64,000 nt of DNA from Actinostola sp. cb2023. Its lineage: Eukaryota > Cnidaria > Anthozoa > Actiniaria > Actinostolidae. Below are positions 37,916 through 46,290 of the stretch, in pieces (position 1 is the stretch's first letter; the number at the start of each line of letters is the position of its first letter). Under the pieces are notes generated by a model that made no database searches, had not been told where the DNA came from, and saw only the letters and a list, made by a program, of their open reading frames with translations. Where the stretch lies: positions 148,195 through 212,194 of the forward strand of contig JAUJYZ010001449.1 in the NCBI GenBank assembly GCA_033675265.1, in the 5' to 3' direction. Both the position numbers and the translations under genes were made by a program.

Positions 37916-38231
37916 CTCGGCACTGATCTTGTGAATGAGCAGAGTATCGAGTGTCGTTATAAAGAATTGTTGTATTAAAATATCGCATCGTGAGATATGC
38001 CGAAATCTGTGTAAATTCGAAGGGAATCCCACGGTCGGCGAATGTGAAAGGTTCGTCGCAGTTAGAAGGATTAAGAAGTACTCTACAGTGCGGACAAGCG
38101 TATGGATGATGAAGAGGTATGCGGGTAAAGAATGTTTCGAGACAGTGTTCGTGTATTAAAAGGTTACAGCAAGGAAGAGTTACGAGATTCCCCGCGATTC
38201 TACACAGATAACAAGGCATAACTGGAGACAT
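37916..38231 (-). CDS. RING-like zinc-finger protein, copy 1 (N-terminal exon)
   Basis: Starts MSPVMPCYLCRIAGNL right after an acceptor-like GACAG. Cys/His positions are C-x2-C, then LPCC, then IHEHCLETFF and a closing CPHC, followed by a region with GIPFEF and NTTILYNDTRY. The layout C-x2-C ... LPC ... H-x2-C ... CP-x-C is that of RING fingers, most of which are E3 ubiquitin ligases. The usual GH after LPC is CN here, so one metal site may be altered. Read without splicing, the frame continues to a TGA at 37863, giving 122 aa. A closely related copy lies upstream at 38393-38632. The right-arm version is broken by an indel near the histidine. Confidence 0.55.
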
Positions 38232-38392
38232 CTGTCAAATATAGAAGATGTCATAACGCAGTAAGGTAGATAGTCGATAAATGTGTAGAAAGATACATGT
38301 GATGATGGAGTAATAACCGTCTTGTCAAATGTTATAATCAATGTTACACATGTTCGAAGTCTTACCTCTTATGTTGGGTAGTCTTTCATAGT

Positions 38393-38632
38393 TCAAGCCG
38401 CTATTGTTTGTGTATACTCGAAGTGAACCCCGTGCGTACCGTAGGTGAATGGATATGGTTCATTTGATGGATTGATATGAGTTTGGCAGTGGGGACAGGA
38501 AAAGGAGACATCGTGGGGTATGCTGTTGAGAAAGGTTTCGAGACACCTTTCATGGACATTTGAATTGCAGCATGGTAGCTGCACGAGGTTCACTGCGCGT
38601 TTACACAAACAACAAGGCATTACAGGAGACAT
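38393..38632 (-). CDS. RING-like zinc-finger protein, copy 2 (79 aa)
   Basis: Starts MSPVMPCCLCKRAVNL and ends YTQTIAA at a TGA. It shares MSPVMPC, LPCCN, H-x-x-CLETF, the IP segment, CPHC and NPSN with copy 1. A frame upstream extends it by 12 residues (MRYFTLHIYQII) to 38668, but I prefer the internal ATG because the similarity to copy 1 begins there. A donor (AAGAG|GTAAGAC) follows the stop at 38361-38365 and points to the acceptor of copy 1, so the two may be alternative or successive exons of one transcription unit rather than separate genes. Both are short, and no other domain is seen. Confidence 0.55.
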   Translation of the reverse strand: MSPVMPCCLCKRAVNLVQLPCCNSNVHERCLETFLNSIPHDVSFSCPHCQTHINPSNEPYPFTYGTHGVHFEYTQTIAA

Positions 38633-38826
38633 GATGATCTGATAAATATGTAAAGTGAAATAACGCAATAAGCAAACAAGTCGTCATATACGAGCGGAAA
38701 CTTGAAAATCAGTCGACGTGTCAAATCACGTTATTGTTGCTGTACTAATTGCATTACTGCATTTACAAATCTAGGAGATACGTTACTGATGGTTACAATG
38801 TAACAAATGAAGAGCAATGTACTTAC

Positions 38827-38858
38827 AATTGGTTCTAGCTATTGTTTTGATGGAGATT
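38827..38858 (-). other. Exon-like micro-cassette 4 (32 bases)
   Basis: Minus strand: AG acceptor, AATCTCCATCAAAACAATAG..., donor AATT|GTAAGT at 38821-38826. It begins like the other cassettes (cassettes 1 and 2 contain TCAAATC(T/C)(C/T)CATT). Confidence 0.35.
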
Positions 38859-38944
38859 CTGTGGTAAAATGGAATGTATGTTAATTTATGCAAAATGTAT
38901 ACAATGAACTATTGTTGATATATCGAAAACTATAAACGCTTAAA

Positions 38945-39012
38945 TTATTTCATTTACACAGTTGTCTTCGTCTCGAGTTATAGATGCAAATTTAAACCTA
39001 TCTAAGTGATGT
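38945..39012. repeat. Diverged third copy of the ACACAGTTGTCTTCG repeat
   Basis: Shares ACACAGTTGTCTTCGTCT, GAGTT-TAGATGC and AGTGATGTAGGT with the tandem pair at 39836-40216. Confidence 0.6.
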
Positions 39013-39175
39013 AGGTCATTGGTAAGTGAATGCAATATGATACCAGGCATGTATATAGTAAACGTACGTTTTGGCAATCCATTTGTGTACATTGCTAATA
39101 TACCTCAGAAGCGACCATTATATTGTAAATAGTTTCTAAGACTACACAGTCATGTAGCAGAAATATTGTACTTAC

Positions 39176-39250
39176 TGCTAAAATTGATTTGAAGCGTCGA
39201 TGTAAAAATATGGTGTTTTCATAGATGTTTTAATAGAGATTTTGTGAAGA
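39176..39250 (-). other. Exon-like micro-cassette 3, acceptor unclear
   Basis: The donor GTAAGT lies at 39170-39175. An AATCTCTATTAAAAC segment starts near 39236, but no clean AG precedes it, so the 5' border is uncertain. Confidence 0.25.
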
Positions 39251-39411
39251 ATGATAAGTTATGATAATTTATGACAAATGTATGCAATGCATTATGTTTA
39301 ATAAGTCGATAAAATAAGCCTCTTTTTTGACAGAAACGTTATTGTTTTTAGTTTTTCATTAGCATTATCAACAAAAACGTGCTGAGAAAATTGAAAAAGA
39401 AATGTACTTAC

Positions 39412-39478
39412 GGTTTTGATAATCGATTTGGCAGAATAATCAATAAATTGATTATTTAATGAATGAAGATTTGAAGAA
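39412..39478 (-). other. Exon-like micro-cassette 2 (67 bases)
   Basis: CTTTTTTCAG acceptor and AACC|GTAAGTAC donor on the minus strand. One frame is open (SSNLHSLNNQFIDYSAKSII) and starts like cassette 1. The length is not a multiple of three. Confidence 0.35.
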
Positions 39479-39585
39479 CTGAAAAAAGAGGTTATAATTT
39501 CAGACAAAATCTCGATAATACACTCTACATGAACGGTATTTACGAGCGAACATAATATAAATTATGGCATAACAAATGTACTTAC

Positions 39586-39641
39586 GTTTTCGATAATCGA
39601 TCCAGAAGAATAGATTATTGAAGCAATGGAGATTTGAAGAA
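39586..39641 (-). other. Exon-like micro-cassette 1 (56 bases)
   Basis: TATTTTTCAG acceptor and AAAAC|GTAAGTACA donor on the minus strand. The open frame SSNLHCFNNLFFWIDYRK shares SSNLH and NN with cassette 2. The phases of the two do not fit in series, so they may be alternatives or non-coding. Confidence 0.35.
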
Positions 39642-39835
39642 CTGAAAAATAGATGTAATCATTTTAGACAAAATGTTGATGATCCATTCCACATCAATAG
39701 TACTTTCGAGCCAACATGATATATATTATCGCACTACACACATTTAGAGTAATCACAGGGGTCAACCCACTCGAAGTGCAATGACAATAAATCGATAATA
39801 AATCGATGAAATAAAAACGCTCAAGTTATTTAAAC

Positions 39836-40216
39836 TACACAGTTGTCTTCATCTTGAGTTGTAGATGCGATTTGATACCTACTTGAGTGATGTATGTAAT
39901 GGGAAAGTTGTATTGAAGTGATCACAAAGTCACCATTGTTCATAGATACGTGCGTAGATTAATTTTTCGATAGAGTATAATGTTATATCACTTTTAATGA
40001 CAGCAAATTTCAATTTTCGTCGTTAAAAAACTACACAGTTGTCTTCGTCTTGAGTTGTAGATGCGATTTGATACCTACTTCAGTGATGTAGGTAATGGGA
40101 AAGTTGTATTGAAGTGATCACAAAGTCACCATTGTTCATAGATACGTGCGTAGATTAATTATTCGATAGAGTATAATGTTATATCACTTTTAATGACAGC
40201 AAATTTCGATTTTCGA
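39836..40216. repeat. Direct tandem duplication of about 193 bp
   Basis: AACTACACAGTTGTCTTC through to GACAGCAAATTTC occurs twice, from 39836 and again from about 40028, with few differences. The second copy runs into the 3' end of the transposase-like frame, whose last codons are therefore repeat-derived. Confidence 0.9.
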
Positions 40217-40959
40217 TTTACTTCTCCTGAATGTAACTGAAATAATATCTTGACTTGTTCTTTCTCTGCCGCATTCGGTATTTGGTTTCCAAGGTGAAGG
40301 AAAACACGTTGATGTTCTTTCGATTTAGGTACCAGCTTTGCTACCCTTTGCAAAGAACGTGTCCAGTGCACCTGACAATCTCTCAGTACCCTGTCAGCTT
40401 TCTCATGTACCAAAGCTTCTTTTAATCCATTTGCTTGTGCATCATCAAAATCCACTAGTATGACATCAAGGTTGTCACCGTTCTTGAAGTCTGGGTGTTT
40501 TGTAGTGACTTTTGAAAATATTTCCGTAAACGCTTTTCCATATGCTTGGCCGTCTTGTTTGTTGCACAGCACTCTTGAAACTGCGTTATTGTACAACAGC
40601 GTTTTCTCATTCAATGAAACCACATTCAAAAGATATGGGAATGATTCATTTCCTTTGTAAGTTACATCTACAAATATATATGACGCTTGTGCTAACTGCT
40701 CTGCTTGAAATGGAGCCATAAAAAAGGCGAACTTATGTGTTGCGGTAAAGATATATTCATTACCTTCCATCTGGTAACTACCCATCAAAGTATCAATTTT
40801 TTCAGTTAACGGTTGCGGATTCTCTTCATCTTGACTACGTTCCACTTTCAGTCTAATCTTCTCAAAATCAATAATTGTCTTGATCATCAAGTTCTGTCTC
40901 TTCCATATCAAGGTCAAACATGTCAGGACTGTGGGATGTACATGATGTTTCTTCATCAA
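40159..40959 (-). CDS. MULE-like transposase core exon
   Basis: A minus-strand frame of 266 codons. Recognisable elements in order are YIFVDVTYKG (about residues 90-99, first catalytic-type Asp), VILVDFDDAQANGL (about 166-179, second Asp) and CQVHWTRSLQRVA (about 195-207, the C-x2-H motif), as in the MULE transposase domain (Pfam family MULE) of Mutator-like DNA transposons. The expected third acidic residue further on is not found, so the domain is incomplete or continues in another exon. A donor-like GAA|GTAAAT at 40216-40221 suggests the exon ends at 40222, and the tail IKSDITLYSIE is intron or repeat read-through. Upstream, a second frame (DEETSCTSHSPDMFDLDMEE) overlaps the first 40 codons, so the true N-terminus is doubtful. 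The frame is whole here and broken at three places in the right arm. Confidence 0.6.
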   Translation of the reverse strand: MMKKHHVHPTVLTCLTLIWKRQNLMIKTIIDFEKIRLKVERSQDEENPQPLTEKIDTLMGSYQMEGNEYIFTATHKFAFFMAPFQAEQLAQASYIFVDVTYKGNESFPYLLNVVSLNEKTLLYNNAVSRVLCNKQDGQAYGKAFTEIFSKVTTKHPDFKNGDNLDVILVDFDDAQANGLKEALVHEKADRVLRDCQVHWTRSLQRVAKLVPKSKEHQRVFLHLGNQIPNAAEKEQVKILFQLHSGEVNRKSKFAVIKSDITLYSIE

Positions 40960-41059
40960 CTATGTGACATTGGATACCTATGGTATTAATAGAAATGTTT
41001 CATAAATATTACTGGATTGCAAAATACATTACAACTCGGGCAGTGCTTTCAAATCATAC

Positions 41060-41191
41060 CGATAGACTTTTTCCCATTTTTGTTCCTTGCTTTTTCATCT
41101 GTTCCTTGTACTTATTTTGGAATTGCCGACATTGTTCTCTCAACTTTGAACGACCTAAACACTTTCGAGTTTGGGAGCTTCGATCTTGTGT
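41060..41191 (-). CDS. Basic coiled-coil exon of the THAP/MULE gene
   Basis: Minus strand CTTTCTTACAG|ACACAAG to CTATCG|GTATGA, 132 bases, open in phase 0 for 44 codons. It encodes TQDRSSQTRKCLGRSK and then REQCRQFQNKYKEQMKKQG, which is strongly basic and helix-prone. THAP proteins often carry a coiled coil behind the zinc finger. It lies between the THAP exon and the transposase core on the same strand. Confidence 0.5.
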
Positions 41192-41870
41192 CTGTAAGAA
41201 AGGTCATTGAATAAAATTATCCTTTTTTTCTTTTCATTCATCTGTCCAAGATAGCTTTGACCGTAAAATTTGAGTCTGAAGAATACTTAAAAATCGCAAA
41301 AACAGCATTCATCCGATAATATGCCATGATATGCTCAAAAACGGGATTTTTTCACTGCACTTTATCTAAATGTAATTAGCAATGTGAAATCTACATTGTT
41401 TTGTCTGATTGTGTTCTGGTTTAGAAATAAAGTAAAAGACGGCAAAATAATGACATTTTTACTGCAGAAAGGGCTATATTACGATTTCAAAGTAATTTCC
41501 AGACTTAAATATAAAAACTTCAAAGTGCAAGCTGTCTTGAATGGAAAAAATGAATGGAAATGGGATGATTTCGCGGCCCAGTCGACTAGTAAGAATGACG
41601 CTCACTCCAAAAATATTAAAGATGCCAATAAAAAACATATTGTAACTTTTCTGATCTTGAAGACCATCAGTCATGCTACCGGAATCTGCCAAATCAGGGG
41701 AAATAATATAAAAACACTTTTGAGAAAAACTCCTCAAAGATGGCCTAATTTTTTCTATCGATTGACACTCGCTCGGAAACAAATTAAATTTCGAGTTCGT
41801 GCAGAAAAACCTATTGTACGCAAGTTTCAATAGTTTCTATTTTTAAAATGAGATCATAATCTGTCCTTAC
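41192..41870. other. Intronic or unassigned, with a 149-codon antisense frame
   Basis: Plus-strand frame 41384-41833 is the longest here and is open opposite the minus-strand gene. It is Lys-rich and matches no family I recognise. In the right arm it is broken. I treat it as probably fortuitous. Confidence 0.35.
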
Positions 41871-41991
41871 CAGTGGTTCGGGATTATCAATTTGTACATT
41901 CATTTCGTCATCGGTACCGGTGTTGCCATTACTGCCATCGGGTTGTTTCCCGCGCAATGTTCAGGTTCACTAGCAGGTTCACCAGAAGGAG
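41871..41991 (-). CDS. Acidic exon of the THAP/MULE gene
   Basis: AACTCACAG acceptor and CCACTG|GTAAGG donor on the minus strand, with frame PSGEPASEPEHCAGKQPDGS, then NGNTGTDDEMNVQIDNPEP. Acidic, Ser/Gly/Pro-rich and probably disordered. It must be entered in phase 1, whereas the THAP exon donor is phase 0 in its last frame, so either an exon is missing or an indel has changed the phase. Confidence 0.45.
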
Positions 41992-42125
41992 CTGTGAGTT
42001 CTCTTAAAATATTTAGGTGCGAGAAAAGCAAGACAAAAGGTCGTAAAATTTGAAGATTTATCTCATGTTCAAAATAGATTATAAACGTACTTTTTATAAA
42101 TATAAAACGGCAATCAAAACTTCAC

Positions 42126-42476
42126 CTTTCTACGACTCCTCTCTGACAAGCTCTTTTCCCGCTGAAGTTCTTCGTCCCCTTTATATACTGTTGGTACTGG
42201 TAATATACCAAATTGATCTTTAACGAGATGTCTTTTCACCTTCTGTCCAAAGTTGTACCGTTCAGTATAATCTGTTGGCAAAAAAATGGCTGGAACAAAC
42301 TGCTGATGTTGCTGATGGTGTCCATTTGGCGCGTTTGGCCTTGACAAACTCTGTCCACTTTTTGCGTCTTGACTTTGCAATTGGGCGATCGTCCCCAAAA
42401 ATATGGAATTTGATGGAGAGTGATTCCCTTGGTTTGGTGTGTTTGAACCCCCCCCAACAACACACCGGTACGGCAT
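42126..42476 (-). pseudogene. THAP zinc-finger exon, frameshifted
   Basis: The minus-strand ATG at 42476 gives MPYRCVV and then THAP hallmarks spread over three frames: SNTP, GITLHQIPYF, KKWTEFVKAKRAKWTP, AVCSSHFF and PTDYTERY. This matches the C-x(2-4)-C ... CxxH zinc-binding THAP fold (DNA-binding domain of P element, Kolobok and related transposases and of host THAP proteins). The second Cys is Gly here (GGT for TGT), although the right arm keeps Cys. Single-base shifts near 42410 and near the CSSHF motif break the frame; the basic tail ends KSLSERSRRK at a donor (AAG|GTGAAG). It looks like the DNA-binding N-terminus of the transposase gene downstream. Confidence 0.65.
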
Positions 42477-42700
42477 GTTGCAAGTACTGACTGATTCTTC
42501 AGTCACATACAGTAGGTACCTTGCCGCGAGTTACTGAAAATACGTCACTAGTTACCAGTCTCCCAGAACCTTCAAATCCCGTCCAAGTCGCTAGGGCGTG
42601 GTCGGAAAACCGACTTTGAAGCGCGTTTTCGGCGGAAATAAAAATCCAAATTCAAAAATGTATTTCACATCTACGCATTACAGAGATTCAAAATCAACAT
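42477..42700 (-). promoter_or_regulatory. Likely 5' flank of the THAP gene
   Basis: Region upstream of the THAP ATG with GC-richer blocks (GGAAAACCGACTTTGAAGCG). No TATA box is placed with confidence. Confidence 0.2.
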
Positions 42701-44159
42701 AGAGTCATTTTGGGGTTATAGGCACTTATACAAACAATAGTTATATTTTATAAAGTGAATAGAAGATAACTCTCCGTGCTTCTGTACAAAAATAATGCCA
42801 CCACTGATTTATCTAAGCCTTTAATATAAACTAAATAATTAAAACATCTCACAGGTGAACATCAATAGACAATACATGTCTAGGAGCCTTTGATCAACAC
42901 TTTCATGCTTTTCTGAATTGTCTAGATGATCCTCCATGGTTTCCACGATATTATCATATGAAGGATCATCCATCAATGTCTTCAACTTCCCATGTAGGAA
43001 AGTTGTCAGTATAGCAATAAATAATGTTTCTTTGCCTTCTTCTTATAGAAGTCAAAGGTGCATTCACCATCATGCTTTAATGTGATATTGAAGTGAAGTA
43101 GGGAGAGTGAGTAGTCAATAAACTATATAAGCTTATATGTACACACTGTAACTGAGAAATTTAAGAGCCACTGCCTCTAAATACCGAGAATCGGCGGACA
43201 GTTGCGAAAAATCGAATTTCGTTTTATTTCACCAATAGAACCCCTTTGGTGTACCATTTCCAAAAATAGTATCGAAAACTTAAAGAGCTTTTTATTTTCT
43301 TCAAAATTGAAGAAAGTCGAAATTCCCTCAAAATAGCCTTCGGCCGACGATGACGCGAAGCGAAAATTAAGCATTTTCGATGTGTTCGCGTAGAAAAACC
43401 GACGGTTATACGACATTGATAGTTTGCTATATACAAAGGTGTTATTTCCTCTTTCCAAAACACTAAAAATATCTTTGGGATTTTGAATCTAACTATTTTT
43501 GTTAGATCTCTAATTGAGATGCTATCGTAGCATCTGAACGAACGCGTAAAAATGACCTATTTTCAAATCCATCAAACGCTTCTTGGTACATGGAGTTTGA
43601 GCTTAAAAATATATGTATCTTAAAGCTTTACCATTGAACATGATTGTGTATAAATATTATTGATGCAGCTCTAAAACTCTTCCAGTGCGAAGCGTAAACA
43701 CGGAACGTATTTTATCATTTGGTAATACACGTTATATTTACACGTGCATAATGAGACATGAAATTGACAACACAACGTTAAACACTAGAAATAAATACAA
43801 CAAAATATACCAAGAGTGTAAATATGCTTTGGGTTCTAGGGATTACATTTCAATATGATCTTCTGATAAATGTCAAGTGGTTTTGGATTACATTCAGTTT
43901 TATATGTCACAGCATGTACATGAAAGGATGAAATAATTACCGGCTTGATCGAGTTAATTCTTCTCGTTTGCCAGATGAATACCCATCGTCTGGCTTGTTT
44001 TGGATGTTGCTATTTGATATCAATCAATTGAAAACAAACTTTCCCTCAAAATTTGTTTATTGTTGTTGTTCATATACGTTTTACTGGATATGCGTCTGAT
44101 ATTGCGTGACTGCATGTCAAATCGATCGCAACACAAAATCTGGAATGGATTTGTTTCAT
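42701..44159. other. Non-coding insert DNA
   Basis: AT-rich. A 93-codon minus frame at 43177-43458 reads through TTCAGATTC-poor sequence with no family resemblance. Bases 43431 to about 43620 are absent from the right arm. Confidence 0.4.
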
Positions 44160-44244
44160 TCTATTGCTCAATCGCGTTCAGATTTGGCAATACTTGAAAC
44201 ATCTTTAAAACAGTACTTCTTAACTGGCTCGTGTTTTAAAATAC
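44160..44244 (-). pseudogene. 3' part of an unidentified exon cut by a MITE
   Basis: Directly after the TTAA of the MITE the minus strand continues in frame for about 23 codons (SILKHEPVKKYCFKDV...) to TGA. It joins the frame at 44811-44984 when the MITE and one TTAA are ignored. Confidence 0.5.
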
Positions 44245-44810
44245 TTAAAGGGGGACTCTGATGAAAATTGTTCGAAATTGAATTTAGCTGAAACTTCATT
44301 GAATAATTCTTCAAGGGTGCAATAATCACTAGTTAAAATCTTTTTTCGATATTCCAGAGGGAAGTACTATATTTTTATGAATCTTTAGAGGTGACAGTGA
44401 CGATCTACTCAACCCAACATTCATCTCCATACATTTCTTTGTATTTTGTGAGTCAAAATATATCAATGTTTTGTTCAGATAACAGCTCTGCATTGAAGAC
44501 AACTGGTCAGACAATCAATCCTAAGCACAAATAATGTAAGAAAACTACTTCACCCAAACTTTTAGCTTCATAGAAATAAAATAATTCAAGAAACTAATTA
44601 CAAAGAAATATATGGAGCGAAGCCGTGTTGATTGTTTGGGTTGAGTAGATGTCGTCACTGACACTTCTAAAGATTCATAAAAATGTAAAACTTCCCTTAC
44701 GAATTTTGAGAAAACACTTTAACCAGTAATTGTATGGCTCTTTGAGATTATTTCAGTGAAGTTTCAGCTAAATTAAATTGCGAACGATTTTCATCAGAGT
44801 CCCCCTTTAA
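44245..44810. mobile_element. TTAA-flanked MITE, 566 bp with both TTAA
   Basis: Ends TTAAAGGGGGACTCTGATGA and TCATCAGAGTCCCCCTTTAA. The two halves are inverted copies for most of their length: GCTGAAACTTCATTGAAT versus CAGTGAAGTTTCAGCT, and TCTACTCAACCC versus GGGTTGAGTAGATG. No transposase is encoded. TTAA target sites are typical of piggyBac and Kolobok elements; Kolobok transposases also carry THAP domains, so the damaged THAP gene nearby may be a relative of its source. Confidence 0.88.
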
Positions 44811-44984
44811 TGGTGCAGCTATCTTTATGGCTTCGTGTATATATTCTACGTTTGTTGGAGGTGTTTGTGGTCCTTCCACAAGTGACCCGCAAAACACAAA
44901 ATGTTCTACAATTGCCTTGTTATGCGGCTGAGCTTCGCAGGCTGCCTTGTAAATTCCTGACACTCTTTTTGCAGGAAACGTCAA
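44811..44984 (-). pseudogene. 5' part of an unidentified exon cut by a MITE
   Basis: The minus frame TFPAKRVSGIYKAACEAQPH then NKAIVEHFVFCGSLVEGPQ and EYIHEAIKIAAP is coding-like (even amino-acid mix, no low complexity). It is preceded by AATTAATAG, a weak acceptor, and no ATG. The TTAA MITE enters after AAP. I do not recognise the family. Confidence 0.45.
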
Positions 44985-45586
44985 CTATTAATTTTGCTAA
45001 AACGGATATGTACAGTTGCCGACTTTGTTATTCACGAGAAGCTTTGGGGGGAAAAAATCGTTCAAAATATGATTTTGCGGGGGTGCCTAGTGTTCTACGT
45101 TGTATATGACTAAATTGCTAGTCATATTTGTTTACAAAGTCTTCATTATAAATATTGAGGTAAGCAGGTAAAACGTTTTGACAAAATTCGTGGCACTGTC
45201 GAAAACCTGGATTTACAAATTTCCCAAATAAATAAAAATTGGAGTTTTGCAAATACGACCTGATAAGATACGCAGTCGTCGGGATATTTTGCCAGACTAC
45301 CACTATAACACCTTTACGTCTGACTGACGCCCGGCTGACGCCATTATTATTGTTCATGCCGAGTTTTACTGAAACGCCGATACGTTATACAAACTATTAA
45401 AAATTAATATCTATTTTTTGGCTATAACCTGGATTAATGATTTGTATGCGTTCATTTAAAAAACCTGGACCCTGTACCGCCGTACATATATATCATGTAA
45501 TTATTGGGAGTACCCCCGGACCGCCCCCCTCCCTCCGGATCGGAACTTTGACTACTTTGGATTGCATTACACATCCACTTACAAGG
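44985..45586. other. Unassigned DNA
   Basis: Contains a 79-codon minus frame (45118-45357), unlike any family I know and not preserved in the right arm. Nothing else is supported. Confidence 0.3.
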
Positions 45587-45656
45587 AATTGCAGTATTTA
45601 AACTGTAATTACAAGCTAGTTAACTAGCTTGTAATTACAGTTTAAATACTGCAATT
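45587..45656. repeat. Perfect 70 bp palindrome
   Basis: AATTGCAGTATTTAAACTGT followed by AATTACAAGCTAGTT, then the exact reverse complement with no loop, centred on GTTAAC. It could form a 35 bp cruciform. The right arm has it without a single change (53374-53443). Confidence 0.97.
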
Positions 45657-45848
45657 GCCTGCCCTAATCATAAATATAACATCAAGTTCTCGCCAAGACC
45701 GACAATCGCTTATGCAAAGAATCCACTGAAAGTTACAATCGCCCTTACAACTTTTAAGAACAAAAGAAGATTGGCTTTCCGACTCAGCTCTACTTGGCCG
45801 CCTCCTAATTACCGCCATGGTAGGTACCGGAAGCTAAAGCCGGTGCCT
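45657..45848. other. Unassigned stretch with a partly conserved frame
   Basis: A frame with KNKRRLAFRLSSTWPPPNY then RHGRYRKLKPVPL reads on this strand; in the right arm (minus strand, 53148-53375) it is longer. Basic, no family recognised, no start. Confidence 0.3.
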
Positions 45849-46290
45849 TTAAAGTGCTACTTAGACGAAAATCGATCGTAATTTAATTTAGCTGAAACTT
45901 CATTGAATAATTCTTCAAGGGTCTAATAATAACTAGTTGAAATCTTTTTTCGATATTCCAGAGGGAAGTACTATATTTTTATGAATCTTTAGAGGTGTCA
46001 GTGACGTCATCTACTCAACCCAACATTCAGCTCCTGATACATTTCTTTGTATTTTGTGAGTCAAAATATCTCAATGTTTTGTTCAGATAACAGCTCTACA
46101 TTGGAGACAACTGGTCAGACAATCAATCCTAAGCACAAATAATGTAAGAAAACTCCTTCACACAAACGTTTAGCTTCATAGAACTAAAATAATTCAAGAT
46201 ATTAAACATGAAGAAATGTATGAGCAAAGCCATGATGATTGTTTGGGTTGAGTAAGTGACGTCACTGACACCTAAAGATTCAAATAAATG
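45849..46290. mobile_element. Second, truncated copy of the TTAA MITE
   Basis: Begins TTAAAGTGCTACTTAGACGA, a diverged version of the first copy's end, and then follows it closely (GCTGAAACTTCATTGAAT, AGGGAAGTACTATATTTT). It breaks off after ACACCTAAAGATTCA, where G-rich repeat DNA begins, so the right end is lost. Confidence 0.8.

Noticed and set aside
37671..37934. Leu/Gly-rich plus frames opposite the Ala/Pro-rich exon
   Set aside because: Mirror images of GCT/CCA repeats on the coding strand.
41384..41833. 149-codon plus frame antisense to the THAP/MULE gene
   Set aside because: No recognisable domain, broken in the right arm, and lies opposite predicted introns.
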